A stretch of DNA of 64,000 nt from Skermanella rosea. Its GTDB lineage: Bacteria > Pseudomonadota > Alphaproteobacteria > Azospirillales > Azospirillaceae. The DNA is taken from NCBI RefSeq assembly GCF_016806835.2, contig NZ_CP086111.1:5077471-5141470 (forward strand), written 5' to 3'. This document shows, piece by piece, positions 35,572 through 44,744 of this stretch (the first letter of the stretch is position 1; every line of letters begins with the position of its first letter). A program made the position numbers and the translations under genes. The notes beneath the pieces were generated by a model. It ran no database searches and was not told the DNA's origin. It saw only the letters and a program-made list of their open reading frames with translations.

Positions 35572-36699
35572 ATGGGAAAGACTGACACCATGCAGGACAT
35601 CGTCCGGGTCGATCTGGCCGAGCGGGGCTACGACATCGTGATCGGCCCGGGCGTGATCGCCCAGGCCGGCGCGCGGATCTCCGCCCTGGCCGGCCGGCGG
35701 CCGGTCGTCGTGGTGACCGACGACACCGTGGCCCCGCTCCACCTGCCGGCCCTGGAGGCCTCGCTCGACGGGGCGGGCGTCCGGCGCAACGGCCCGGCGA
35801 TCGTCCTTCCCGCAGGCGAGAAGACCAAGGGCTTCGCCCATCTGGAAGCCCTGCTCGACGACCTGCTCGGCCGCGGCATCGAGCGGTCCACCCTGCTGTT
35901 GGCGCTCGGCGGCGGCGTGATCGGCGATCTCGCCGGCTTCGCGGCGGCCGTGGCGCTGCGCGGGCTCGACTTCGTCCAGGTCCCGACGACCCTGCTGGCC
36001 CAGGTGGACAGCTCGGTCGGCGGCAAGACCGGGATCAACACGCGCCAGGGCAAGAACCTGGTCGGCTCCTTCCACCAGCCCCGCCTGGTGCTGGCCGACA
36101 CCGGCGTGCTCGCCACCCTGTCCCGCCGCCACATGCTGGCGGGATATGCCGAGGTGGTGAAGTACGGGCTGATCGACGACCCCGGTTTCTTCGCCTGGCT
36201 GGAGGAGAACGGAGCCGCCGTCTGCGCCGGCGAGCCGGAGGCGCTGGTCCGGGCGGTGACGGTGAGCTGCGCCGCCAAGGCCGCTATCGTCGGCCAGGAC
36301 GAGCGCGAATCGGGCCGCCGCGCCCTGCTCAACCTCGGGCACACCTTCGGCCACGCCTTGGAAGCGGCGGTCGGCTACGACGACCGGCTGCTCCACGGCG
36401 AAGGCGTGGCGCTGGGCATGGGGCTGGCGTTCGACCTTTCCGCCCGGCTCGGCCTGTGCGACGCCGAGATTCCCGGCCGGGTGCGGCGCCATCTCGACGC
36501 GATCGGCCTGCCGACCCGGCTCGGCCAGGTCGCGGGCGTGACATGGGACACGCAGGAACTGTTGGGGCACATGGCGAAGGACAAGAAGGTCCAGGACGGC
36601 CGGATCACCTTCGTGCTGGCGCGCGGCATCGGCCAGGCCTTCACCGCCCGCGACATCGACGGGCGGGAGGTCGCGGCGGTGCTGGACCAGGCCCGCTGA
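35572..36699 (+). CDS. aroB: 3-dehydroquinate synthase
   Basis: NAD- and metal-dependent cyclisation of DAHP to dehydroquinate, the second step of the shikimate pathway. The 375-residue product shows LALGGGVIGDLAGF, the TTLLAQVDSSVGGKTGIN active-site stretch and NLGHTFGHALE with a metal His. The start is ATG 35572 or ATG 35590; the first is used. It forms a unit with aroK. Confidence 0.96.
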   Translation: MGKTDTMQDIVRVDLAERGYDIVIGPGVIAQAGARISALAGRRPVVVVTDDTVAPLHLPALEASLDGAGVRRNGPAIVLPAGEKTKGFAHLEALLDDLLGRGIERSTLLLALGGGVIGDLAGFAAAVALRGLDFVQVPTTLLAQVDSSVGGKTGINTRQGKNLVGSFHQPRLVLADTGVLATLSRRHMLAGYAEVVKYGLIDDPGFFAWLEENGAAVCAGEPEALVRAVTVSCAAKAAIVGQDERESGRRALLNLGHTFGHALEAAVGYDDRLLHGEGVALGMGLAFDLSARLGLCDAEIPGRVRRHLDAIGLPTRLGQVAGVTWDTQELLGHMAKDKKVQDGRITFVLARGIGQAFTARDIDGREVAAVLDQAR

Positions 36700-36757
36700 C
36701 CGCCGGCCCCCGGCCCGCAGCAGCCCCTCCCCTATCCGTTACCGAGGCCCCGCAATC

Positions 36758-38095
36758 ATGGACCTGACGCTCTGGATAACCATCGGAGCGATCCTCGCCC
36801 TGCTGGTGATGTCGGCCTTCTTCTCCGGGTCCGAGACGGCGCTGACCGCTGCGTCCAAGGCGCGGATGCACCAACTCGAACACGAGGGCGACCGCCGCGC
36901 CACCGTCGTCAACCGGCTGCGCGACGACAAGGAGAAGCTGATCGGCGGGCTGCTGCTCGGCAACAACACGGTCAACATCCTGGCCTCGTCGCTGGCGACC
37001 AGCGTCCTGATCCAGCTCGTCGGCGACGCCGGCGTGGCCTATGCCACGCTCGGCATGACGCTGATGGTGCTGATCTTCTCCGAGGTGCTGCCCAAGACCT
37101 ACGCGCTGCGCCACGCCGAGCGGACGGCGCTGTTCGTCGGCCGGCCGGTGCGGTTCCTGGTGATGGTGTTCTCGCCGATCACCGCGGCGGTCAACGTGCT
37201 GGTCAGCGCGGTGCTGCGGGCGTTCGGCTCGGGCATCGAGAATGTCGGCGTACAGTCCAACATCGACGAGTTGCGGGGCGCCATCGAGCTGCACCGGGGC
37301 GAGGATCCCGGTGACGAGGAGGAGGTCCGGCACGAGCGCGCCATGCTGCGCTCGATCCTGGATCTCGCCGATGTCGAGGTGATGGAGATCATGACCCACC
37401 GGCGCAACCTGGTGACGATCGACGCCGGCCAGCCGCCGGCGCGGATCGTCCAGGAGGTGCTGGAGAGCCCCTTCACCCGCCTGCCGCTGTGGCGCGACGA
37501 GCCGGACAACATCGTCGGGGTCCTGCACGCCAAGGCGTTGCTGCGCGAGGTGCAGGCGAACGGCGGCGACCTGGAGAAGCTGGACATCGGCGCCATCGCC
37601 GCCGATCCCTGGTTCATCCCCGACACCACAACCCTGTTCGACCAACTCCAGGAGTTCCGCCGCCGGCGCGAGCATTTCGCGCTCGTCGTGGACGAGTACG
37701 GCTCCCTGATGGGCATCGTGACCCTGGAGGACATCCTGGAGGAGATCGTCGGCGACATCTCCGACGAGCACGACATCGCGGTGGCCGGCGTGCGGCCCCA
37801 GCCGAACGGGACCTACATCGTGGACGGCTGGGTGACCATCCGCGACCTGAACCGCGAGTTCGAGTGGCGGCTGCCCGACGAGGAGGCCTCGACCATCGCC
37901 GGGCTGGTCCTGTACGAGGCGCGGCGCATCCCGGACGTCGGCCAGACCTTCAGCTTCTACGGCTTCCGCTTCGAGGTGCTGCGCCGCCAGCGCAACCAGA
38001 TCACGGCGCTGCGCATCACCCCGCCCGCCGACTCCGAAGACGCCGACGACGCGAGGCGCGACCGCGGAGACGCCGCCGCTTCCGCTTCGGCTTGA
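36758..38095 (+). CDS. CNNM/HlyC-CorC family membrane protein with CBS pair
   Basis: A 445-residue protein with an N-terminal DUF21 (CNNM) membrane domain of about 4 helices (residues 5-190; FFSGSETALTAASKARM, EVLPKTYALRHAE), two CBS domains (about 205-335) and a C-terminal CorC/HlyC domain (GWVTIRDLNREFEWRLP). The family is linked to magnesium or cobalt homeostasis and export. It is followed by a separate CBS protein on the same strand. Confidence 0.92.
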   Translation: MDLTLWITIGAILALLVMSAFFSGSETALTAASKARMHQLEHEGDRRATVVNRLRDDKEKLIGGLLLGNNTVNILASSLATSVLIQLVGDAGVAYATLGMTLMVLIFSEVLPKTYALRHAERTALFVGRPVRFLVMVFSPITAAVNVLVSAVLRAFGSGIENVGVQSNIDELRGAIELHRGEDPGDEEEVRHERAMLRSILDLADVEVMEIMTHRRNLVTIDAGQPPARIVQEVLESPFTRLPLWRDEPDNIVGVLHAKALLREVQANGGDLEKLDIGAIAADPWFIPDTTTLFDQLQEFRRRREHFALVVDEYGSLMGIVTLEDILEEIVGDISDEHDIAVAGVRPQPNGTYIVDGWVTIRDLNREFEWRLPDEEASTIAGLVLYEARRIPDVGQTFSFYGFRFEVLRRQRNQITALRITPPADSEDADDARRDRGDAAASASA

Positions 38096-38244
38096 CCACC
38101 CACGCACGATCCTGCCAAAATCGCAATTACGCGAAAAATCTTATACAAGATTGCGTATGATCGATTGCAACTTTCCGTCCGGGGTTCTGGCAGAGAGCCC
38201 CGGGCCTGGACAGTTCCGTCCGCAGGTGGAGAGGGATAGGGATA

Positions 38245-38697
38245 ATGCCGAAGCGTAAATTGGTCCCGGATGTGGTCCGGGAACAGGAAGTCATTTCGTT
38301 CAAGCCTGATGACATGGTCGGCGCGGCGGTCAAGGCGATGGCCGATCGCCGGGTGGGTGCGGTGCTGGTGATGGAGGGGAACGGCCTGAAGGGGATCTTC
38401 ACCGAACGCGACCTGGTCACCCGCGTCGTGGCCGAGGATCTCGACCCCAAGACCACCCCCCTGGGCCAGGTGATGACCGCCGGCCCGGACACCTTGCCGC
38501 CCGACGCCATGGCGATCGAGGCGCTCGACCTGATGCGCAAGCACAACTACCGCCACCTGCCCGTCCTCCGCGACGGGGTCGTGGTCGGCATCGTCTCCAT
38601 CCGCGACCTGTACGCGGCCGTCCATTCCCAGCTCGAACAGGAGATCAAGGAGCGCGATTCGTTCATCTTCGGGCAGGAATACTCGATCGGCGCCTGA
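38245..38697 (+). CDS. CBS domain-containing protein
   Basis: A 150-residue soluble protein made of one CBS pair (VVREQEVISFKPDDMVGAAVKAMADRRVGAVLV in the first; MAIEALDLMRKHNYRHLPVLRDG in the second). Such stand-alone proteins bind adenine nucleotides and regulate partner proteins. A purine-rich GGAGAGGGAT sequence precedes ATG 38245. The gene ends just before a strong 15-bp hairpin. Confidence 0.9.
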   Translation: MPKRKLVPDVVREQEVISFKPDDMVGAAVKAMADRRVGAVLVMEGNGLKGIFTERDLVTRVVAEDLDPKTTPLGQVMTAGPDTLPPDAMAIEALDLMRKHNYRHLPVLRDGVVVGIVSIRDLYAAVHSQLEQEIKERDSFIFGQEYSIGA

Positions 38698-38711
38698 TCA
38701 CCGGGTGCTGC

Positions 38712-38750
38712 GGGATGCCGCATGCGACTTCCGGCCGCATGCGGCATCCC
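38712..38750 (+). terminator. Strong hairpin after CBS gene, probable terminator
   Basis: GGGATGCCGCATGCG pairs perfectly with CGCATGCGGCATCCC across a 9-base loop, 14 bases after the CBS gene stop and before the ctaA promoter. A 15-bp perfect stem is very stable, but the U-tract is missing, so intrinsic termination would be atypical. Confidence 0.6.
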
Positions 38751-38759
38751 CTCGGATGT

Positions 38760-38788
38760 TTGACGCGGCGCCGCCGCGCGCCACATAG
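38760..38788 (+). promoter_or_regulatory. Predicted ctaA promoter sharing a core block with the ffs promoter
   Basis: A -35-like TTGACG (38760-38765) and a -10-like ACATAG (38783-38788) are spaced 17 bases apart. The spacer plus -10 reads GCGCCGCCGCGCGCC then ACATAG. The ffs promoter has the same 15 bases followed by ATATAG. The start site would be about 40 bases before TTG 38835. Confidence 0.5.
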
Positions 38789-38834
38789 AGCGGTGGTGCG
38801 GAACATCCTGAAATAATCAGATTGGGTTGGAGCC

Positions 38835-39938
38835 TTGTCCCTAACATATCCGGCGCCCCGGCATGCGGCGCCCGCCGCGGCATCGTCCGCGGATGCCCGG
38901 CAAGCCCGGGCCATCGCGGTATGGCTGCTTTTCTGCTGCGGCATGGTGTTCGCCATGGCGGTGATCGGCGCCATCACCCGGCTGACCGAGTCGGGCCTGT
39001 CCATGGTCGAGTGGAAACCGCTGATCGGCATGCTGCCGCCGCTGTCGGAGGGCGAGTGGAACCGGGTGTTCGACCTGTACCGGGCGACGCCGGAATACCG
39101 CTACGTCAATGCCGGCATGTCGCTGGACGAGTTCAAGCTGATCTTCTTCTGGGAATGGTTCCACCGCCTGTGGGGCCAGTTGATCGGCTTCGCCTTCCTG
39201 CTGCCTTTCCTGTGGTTCTGGGCGACGAAGCGCATCCCCAAGGGCCTGATGCCCAAGCTGGTCGGGCTTTTCGTGCTGGGCGGACTGCAGGGCGGGATCG
39301 GCTGGTTCATGGTGGTCAGCGGTCTGGTCGACCGGCCTTCGGTCAGCCATTACCGCCTGGCGCTCCATCTCGGCATCGCCTTCCTGATCTTCGCGCTGAT
39401 GCTGTGGGTGGCCCTGGGGCTGCTCGACCCGAAGCCGCTGTCGGGCCGCAGCGCCGCGGCGCCGTCCCTGAGGCGCCACGCCGGGCTGGCGCTCGGTTTC
39501 GTCGCGGTGACGGTCGCCTGGGGCGCCTTCGTCGCCGGGCTTGACGCCGGCATGATCTACAACACCTTCCCGCTGATGGGCGGGCAGCTCGTGCCGTCCG
39601 ACATGTGGTTCCTCGACCCGGCCCCGCTGAACCTGGTGGAGAACCACGCGGCGGTCCAGTTCACCCACCGCTGGCTCGCCATCGCCACCGGCATCGTGGT
39701 GCTGGCCCTGACGTGGCGCGCCGCCCGGACCGACCTGAGCCCGCGCGGCCACAGGCTGGCCTATGCCGCCGGCGCGATGATGCTGCTCCAGATCGTCCTG
39801 GGCATCGCGACCCTGCTGACCGTCGTCGCCATCCCGGTCGCCGCCGCCCACCAAGCCGGCGCCCTGACACTGATCGGCCTGCTGGTCTGGTTCCGCTACG
39901 AGGTCAGGGCGGCGGGGGCTCCGGAAAGAGCAGCCTGA
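38835..39938 (+). CDS. ctaA: Heme A synthase (COX15/CtaA)
   Basis: Oxidises the C8 methyl of heme O to make heme A for cytochrome aa3 oxidase in the inner membrane. The 367-residue product has eight predicted helices and the conserved heme-ligand histidines in EWFHRLWGQ, ALHLGIAF, QFTHRWLA and AAHQAGAL, as well as the AITRLTESGLSMVEWKP signature of the alphaproteobacterial type. TTG 38835 is the start; GGGTTGGAG lies before it. The 3' end overlaps the next histidine kinase gene by 35 bases on opposite strands. Confidence 0.95.
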   Translation: MSLTYPAPRHAAPAAASSADARQARAIAVWLLFCCGMVFAMAVIGAITRLTESGLSMVEWKPLIGMLPPLSEGEWNRVFDLYRATPEYRYVNAGMSLDEFKLIFFWEWFHRLWGQLIGFAFLLPFLWFWATKRIPKGLMPKLVGLFVLGGLQGGIGWFMVVSGLVDRPSVSHYRLALHLGIAFLIFALMLWVALGLLDPKPLSGRSAAAPSLRRHAGLALGFVAVTVAWGAFVAGLDAGMIYNTFPLMGGQLVPSDMWFLDPAPLNLVENHAAVQFTHRWLAIATGIVVLALTWRAARTDLSPRGHRLAYAAGAMMLLQIVLGIATLLTVVAIPVAAAHQAGALTLIGLLVWFRYEVRAAGAPERAA

Positions 39939-41292
39939 CGCAGCTTCCGCCGCCGGCCCGCCCGGCGACCGTGACGCCGCCGGCATGGATCTCCATCGCC
40001 TTGGCCACGATCGCCAGACCCAGGCCGGCGGCGCCGCGGGTCCGCCTGTCGCCTTGCGTGAAGCGGTCGAAAAGACCGTCGCGCAGAGCCGGCTCGATGC
40101 CCGGTCCCCGGTCGCGGACCTCGATCACCGCCCCCGGGCCGGCGACCACGGTGACGGCGGTTCCGCGCGGCGTCGCCCGGAGGGCATTCTCCACCAGGTT
40201 CCGCAGGGCGCCCGCGATGGCGTCGCGATGCCCCGCGACGGCGGCGGCGCCGTCGTCCTGGAACTCCAGTTCCCTGCCCTGGTCGACCGCCAGCGGGGCC
40301 AAGCGCCGGACCGTCTCGCGCCCGACCTCGGCCAGATCGACCCGGGCGGGCGGTTCGGCGGCCAGTCCTTCCAGCTGGGCCACCCGCAGGAGTTGGTCGA
40401 CCAGCCGGGACATCGCCTGCACGTCCCGCTTGGCCGCCGCCGCGGCCGGCCCTCCGATCCCGTCCAGTTCCAGGAGAAGGACGGCCAGCGGCGTGCGCAG
40501 CTCGTGGGCCACGTTGGCGGTGAAGTCGCGCTGGAAGCGAAGGACCTCGTCGGCCCTTCCCAACGCCGCGTTGACCGCGCTCACCAGCGCATGGACCTCC
40601 CTCGGCAGATCCTCACCCGCATCCAAGCGCAGGCCGCCGCGCCGCACGTCGAGCTTCCTGGCCTGCCCGGCGGCCCGCCCCAGCGGCAGCAGGGTGCGCC
40701 GGACCGCGAACACGTTGACGGCCAGGAGCAGCAGGGCCAGCGGCACCATGGGGATCGCCACATGGTCCATCACCTCGTGCGCCAGCACGCCCCAAGCGGT
40801 ATGGTCCGGATCGGCGGCGATCGCGACGCAGATCAGGAAACCGGGCTTGATCGCGTCGAAGCGCTGCGCCAGGATGCGGACCTGCCCCGTGCCGTCGGGG
40901 ATGGTGCGCCAGAACAGGTCGGGTGCGGTGGCGGGTTCCGGCAGCGGAACCGTGAACAAGCCGTCATTCATCCCGGCGACGACGTTTCCCCGGCCGTCGA
41001 CGATGCGGAAGCCGTAGGCATCGGGATGGCGCCGGTAGCGTGCGGCATGCTCTTCCGGCAGATCGAGCACCGGACGGCCGTCGGCGCCCGCCGCGACATG
41101 GTCGGCCAGCCGCTCCGCCTCGCTCGCGGCGACCCGCAGGCCGAGCCGGCTGCCGTCCAGCCCATAGTGGAAGGCGACCAGGACGACCTGGGCCGCCATC
41201 ACGAGGATCGCCACCACGACCAGGCGTACGGTGATCAGCTGCGCCACCGACCGCCGCTGCCGCGGCACCCCGATGCCGAGCCGGCCGGTCAC
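39904..41292 (-). CDS. Sensor histidine kinase (QseC/EnvZ-like)
   Basis: A 462-residue membrane kinase: one helix near 19-41, a periplasmic sensor part (about 45-150), a second helix (about 155-178), a HAMP-like linker, HisKA with H263 in NVAHELRTPLAV, and HATPase with NLVENALRATP and RDRGPGI. It is the last gene of the PepSY-cytochrome b-regulator-kinase operon; its ATG overlaps the regulator stop by 4 bases. The signal is likely read in the periplasm, possibly via the neighbouring redox proteins (inference). Confidence 0.93.
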   Translation of the reverse strand: MTGRLGIGVPRQRRSVAQLITVRLVVVAILVMAAQVVLVAFHYGLDGSRLGLRVAASEAERLADHVAAGADGRPVLDLPEEHAARYRRHPDAYGFRIVDGRGNVVAGMNDGLFTVPLPEPATAPDLFWRTIPDGTGQVRILAQRFDAIKPGFLICVAIAADPDHTAWGVLAHEVMDHVAIPMVPLALLLLAVNVFAVRRTLLPLGRAAGQARKLDVRRGGLRLDAGEDLPREVHALVSAVNAALGRADEVLRFQRDFTANVAHELRTPLAVLLLELDGIGGPAAAAAKRDVQAMSRLVDQLLRVAQLEGLAAEPPARVDLAEVGRETVRRLAPLAVDQGRELEFQDDGAAAVAGHRDAIAGALRNLVENALRATPRGTAVTVVAGPGAVIEVRDRGPGIEPALRDGLFDRFTQGDRRTRGAAGLGLAIVAKAMEIHAGGVTVAGRAGGGSCVRLLFPEPPPP

Positions 41293-41969
41293 GCGGCCCC
41301 CTCGGCCCGCAGCAGGTAGCCGACTCCCCGCACGGTGTGGATCGCCGCGTCCGCCCCGGCCTCGGCAAGCCGGCGCCGCAGCCGCGAGACGTGGGCTTCC
41401 AGCGCGTTCGGCGTCACCTCGTCGTTGAACCCGTAGAGGCTTTCCTCCAGGACCGGGCGCGTCACCACCTGCCCGGCGCGGCGCAGCAGGATCTCCATCA
41501 GGTCGAGTTCCCGGCGCGGCGCGTCGATCGCCCGCCCGCCGACGCTGATCCTGCGCGAGACGGTATCGAAGGCCACGTTGCCCGCCGTCAGGACCGTGGC
41601 GAGGCAGGAGCCGGGGCGGCGCAGCAGCGCCCGGCAGCGGGCCAGCAGCTCGTCCATCTCGAACGGCTTGACAAGATAGTCGTCCGCCCCGGTGTCCAAC
41701 CCCGACACCCGGTCGCCCAGGCCGCCCCGCGCCGTCGCGACCAGCACCGGGATGCCCTGGCTGCGGCCCCGGAAAGCCTTGAGCCAGGCCAGCCCGTCCC
41801 CGTCGGGCAGGCCCAGGTCGAGCAGGATCAGGTCGTAGTCCGCAGCGGCGACGGCGGCATCCGCCTCCTCCAGGGACCCGAAGGCGTCCACCGCGAACCC
41901 GGCGCGGGCGAGCCCGCCGGCCATCAGGCCGGCGAGCCTTTCGTTGTCCTCGACGAGCAGGAGCCTCAT
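41289..41969 (-). CDS. OmpR/PhoB family response regulator
   Basis: A 226-residue DNA-binding regulator. The receiver domain has the phosphoacceptor D51 (LILLDLGLPDGDG), T79 and K101 (DYLVKPF); the C-terminal winged helix includes ELDLMEILLRRAGQVVTR and ALEAHVSRLRRRL. It pairs with the overlapping histidine kinase. The cytochrome b561 gene is 8 bases upstream on the same strand, so the whole operon is likely autoregulated. Confidence 0.94.
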   Translation of the reverse strand: MRLLLVEDNERLAGLMAGGLARAGFAVDAFGSLEEADAAVAAADYDLILLDLGLPDGDGLAWLKAFRGRSQGIPVLVATARGGLGDRVSGLDTGADDYLVKPFEMDELLARCRALLRRPGSCLATVLTAGNVAFDTVSRRISVGGRAIDAPRRELDLMEILLRRAGQVVTRPVLEESLYGFNDEVTPNALEAHVSRLRRRLAEAGADAAIHTVRGVGYLLRAEGAA

Positions 41970-41977
41970 GCCGATCC

Positions 41978-42538
41978 TCAGATCCGTTTCCGGCCGGTGA
42001 TCATCGCCCGGACCAGGTTCTCGCGATGCCGCACGCTTTCATAGATCGCCGCGGCGGCATGGATCAGGGCCAGCCAGAGTATCGCGTCGGCCGTGCCCTC
42101 GTGAAGCTCCTCGACCCACTCGACGCCCCAGAACGCGTCGAGCGTCGCCATCCAGCCGGTGATGCTGACGGCCGCGAGCAGCGCCATCAGCGTGACCATC
42201 ATGACCGCGGCGGCCGGGTTGTGGCCGAGTTGCCGGGGTTCGCGCCCCCGCAGCAGGAGCGAGACGTACCGGACCAACCGGGCCGGCGTCGGCACGAAGT
42301 CGGAGAAGCGGGCATGGCGCGTCCCGACGAAGCCCCACGCGATCCGGACGGCCAGGACCGCCGCGACCGCGTAGCCGATGACCTCGTGGGCCAGCCCGCC
42401 GTCCTCGACGATGAAGAGGTTGGCGGCGCATCCCGCCACGACCACCCAGTGGAAGAGGCGGACGACCGGATCCCAGACCATGACCGACCCGTGCCGGATG
42501 CCGCCGGCCACGCCGCCGCCGATGCCCGTTCCCGTCAT
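41978..42538 (-). CDS. Cytochrome b561 family protein
   Basis: A 186-residue inner-membrane cytochrome with four helices and the expected heme-ligand histidines in RLFHWVVVAG, GLAHEVIGYA, EELHEGTAD and ALIHAAAAI. Proteins of this type (like YceJ or NapC partners) move electrons between quinol and periplasmic acceptors. ATG 42538 overlaps the PepSY stop codon by one base, so it is translated with it. Confidence 0.92.
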   Translation of the reverse strand: MTGTGIGGGVAGGIRHGSVMVWDPVVRLFHWVVVAGCAANLFIVEDGGLAHEVIGYAVAAVLAVRIAWGFVGTRHARFSDFVPTPARLVRYVSLLLRGREPRQLGHNPAAAVMMVTLMALLAAVSITGWMATLDAFWGVEWVEELHEGTADAILWLALIHAAAAIYESVRHRENLVRAMITGRKRI

Positions 42539-42822
42539 CAGTCGTCGACCTCCGCCTTGACGATCCTGGCATCGATCGGATCGAAATAGACTTCCGCCTT
42601 GCGGCCGTCCTTGTCGTAGCCATAGATCTCGTAGCAGTTGCCGCTGGTGGTCTTGAAGGTCCGGATGTCCCGGTACCCCATCTCGGCGATCCTCTGCTTC
42701 ATGTCCGCTTCGGAAAGCCACTTGTCCCTGGGTTCCTTGGTGCAGTTCGGACCGGCCGATGCCGGGCCGGCCAGCAGGGCAAGGGCGAGCGTGGCGGTGC
42801 CAAGCAGGACGGGCTTCTTCAT
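42538..42822 (-). CDS. Secreted PepSY-domain protein, 94 aa
   Basis: Small periplasmic protein with a signal peptide (KKPVLLGTATLALALLAGPASA) and a PepSY-type fold (WLSEADMKQRIAEMGYRDIRTFK ... EVYFDPIDARIVKAEVDD). Two cysteines (PNCTKE, SGNCYEI) could form a disulfide or bind metal. ATG 42822 follows GGAAGGAG. It is the first gene of the operon with cytochrome b561 and the two-component system, so it may be a sensor subunit or a regulated output. Confidence 0.88.
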   Translation of the reverse strand: MKKPVLLGTATLALALLAGPASAGPNCTKEPRDKWLSEADMKQRIAEMGYRDIRTFKTTSGNCYEIYGYDKDGRKAEVYFDPIDARIVKAEVDD

Positions 42823-42928
42823 GACGCGTTCTCCTTCCGATGTCGGCGGACCGGGATGGTCCGCGCCGTTGATCGATGAAGGAGACCCTAGGCGCCCCGC
42901 CTGACGGCAGCCTGACGAAACCGGGCCT

Positions 42929-43321
42929 TCAGGCGGAAAGGACCGCCGCGGCACCCGGCCGGAAGAACAGGCCCAGCTGCAGGCTCTCCGCGATGCGCCT
43001 CGCCCGCTCCAGGAAGCGGTCGGCCTGCGGCGGCTCGAACAGCTCGGCGACGGTCTCCTCGAACAGGGACAGCCACCGGGCGAACAACTCCGCCTTGATC
43101 CCGGGAATGCGCATGTGGGCCTGCATCGGGCTGCCATGGTAGGTCCCGGTCTTCAGCATGACCGAGGACCAGAACCGATACATCGTCCCGAGATGCCGGT
43201 CCCATTGGCCGTCCACGACCCGCTCGAACACCGGGCCGAGTTCCGCGTCGTCGCGGATGCGCGCGTAGAAGCGGTCCACCAGGGTGACGATGGCCTCTTC
43301 GGTGATGCTGTCGAACCTCAT
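42929..43321 (-). CDS. Group III truncated haemoglobin
   Basis: A 130-residue globin with the group III pattern: FYARIRDDAELGPVF, YRFWSSVMLKTGTYHG, a proximal heme histidine H69 in GSPMQAHMRI and a conserved Trp in ARWLSLFEE. Roles in NO or oxygen chemistry are proposed for the class. ATG 43321 follows GGAGGAAG; the in-frame sequence upstream is not globin-like. Transcribed divergently from kynU. Confidence 0.92.
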   Translation of the reverse strand: MRFDSITEEAIVTLVDRFYARIRDDAELGPVFERVVDGQWDRHLGTMYRFWSSVMLKTGTYHGSPMQAHMRIPGIKAELFARWLSLFEETVAELFEPPQADRFLERARRIAESLQLGLFFRPGAAAVLSA

Positions 43322-43479
43322 GGCTTCCTCCGGTCTCGGGTCGGCTCCCACCGTAGCCCGCGGGAGATAACATGCACATGGAAAGCATCTTTGTGCGTCG
43401 CTAGGTCGCCCCCTGGTTTCCGCTCCCGATATCGTGCAGTGTGCCGTCAACGCCTGGAAACAACCGAAGGGGCCGGCCG

Positions 43480-44721
43480 ATGCCGGAGATCGATCTCGCC
43501 GCCTGCGAGGCGCTTGACGCCGCCGACCCGCTGGCCCGGTTCCGCGACCGCTTCGCCCTGCCCGACGGCGTCATCTACCTGGACGGCAACTCTCTGGGCG
43601 CCCTGCCCCGGGCGACGGCGGCGCGGGTCGCCTCCGTGGTCGAGGCCGAGTGGGGCCGCGACCTGATCGGAAGCTGGACCGCCCACCACTGGATCGACCT
43701 GCCGCGGCGCGTCGGCGACAAGATCGCGCGGCTGGTCGGCGCCGGCCCCGGCGAGGTCAGGGTCGCCGATTCGACCTCGGTCAACCTGTTCAAGCTGATG
43801 GCGGCGGCCCTGCGGCTCCGTCCCGGCCGCCGGGTCATCCTGTCCGAACCGGACAATTTCCCGACCGACCTCTACATCGCGCAAGGTCTGGTCGATCTTC
43901 TCGGCCAGGGTCACGAGCTGCGGCTGGCCGGGCCGGACGAGCTGGTGGACACGATCGACGGTGACGTGGCGCTGGTTTCCCTGACCCACGTGAATTATCG
44001 CAGCGGCCGGATCCACGACATGGCCGACGTGACCCGCCGGGCGCAGGCCGCCGGCGCGCTGACATTGTGGGACCTCGCCCACAGCGCCGGCGCCGTGCCG
44101 GTCGACCTCAACGGCTGCGACGCCGATTTCGCGGTCGGCTGCGGCTACAAGTACCTGAACGGCGGCCCCGGCGCGCCGGCCTTCCTGTTCGCCGCCGCCC
44201 GCCACCACGACACCCTGGCCCCGCCGCTGTCGGGCTGGATGGGCCACGCCGCCCCCTTCGCCTTCGACGGGCACTATCGCCCCGCCGATGGCCTGGACCG
44301 GATGCTGGTCGGCACGCCGCCGGTGATCAGCCTGGCCGCGCTGGAGGTCGGGGTGGACCTGATGCTGGAGGCGGACATGGCGACGCTCCGCCCCAAGTCC
44401 ATGGCGCTCGGCACCCTGTTCGCCGACCTGGTCTCCGCCCGCTGCGGCACCCACGGCTTCCGCCTCGCCTCTCCGGCCGACCCTTCGGAACGCGGCAGCC
44501 AGGTCTGCTTCGCCCACGGGCAGGGCTACGCCATCGTGCAGGCGCTGATCCGGCGCGGCGTGATCGGCGATTTCCGGGCGCCCGACATCCTGCGTTTCGG
44601 CTTCGCGCCGCTCTATGTCGGCTATGCCGACGTCTGGCGGGCGGTCGAGCATCTGCGCGCCGTGATGGAGAGCGGCGAATGGGACCGCCCGGAATTCCAC
44701 CGCCGCGCCGCGGTCACTTGA
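43480..44721 (+). CDS. kynU: Kynureninase
   Basis: PLP enzyme cleaving L-kynurenine to anthranilate and alanine in tryptophan degradation. The 413-residue protein has [12 protein letters not shown] at the N-terminus, the PLP-phosphate loop DSTSVNLFK, the Asp-containing [12 protein letters not shown] and PLP lysine K224 in [13 protein letters not shown] 43480 gives the standard start. kynA follows after 23 bases; the formamidase KynB needed between the two steps is not in the window. Confidence 0.95.
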   Translation: MPEIDLAACEALDAADPLARFRDRFALPDGVIYLDGNSLGALPRATAARVASVVEAEWGRDLIGSWTAHHWIDLPRRVGDKIARLVGAGPGEVRVADSTSVNLFKLMAAALRLRPGRRVILSEPDNFPTDLYIAQGLVDLLGQGHELRLAGPDELVDTIDGDVALVSLTHVNYRSGRIHDMADVTRRAQAAGALTLWDLAHSAGAVPVDLNGCDADFAVGCGYKYLNGGPGAPAFLFAAARHHDTLAPPLSGWMGHAAPFAFDGHYRPADGLDRMLVGTPPVISLAALEVGVDLMLEADMATLRPKSMALGTLFADLVSARCGTHGFRLASPADPSERGSQVCFAHGQGYAIVQALIRRGVIGDFRAPDILRFGFAPLYVGYADVWRAVEHLRAVMESGEWDRPEFHRRAAVT

Positions 44722-44744
44722 ATCGAAGGCAAGGAGAAACCCTC

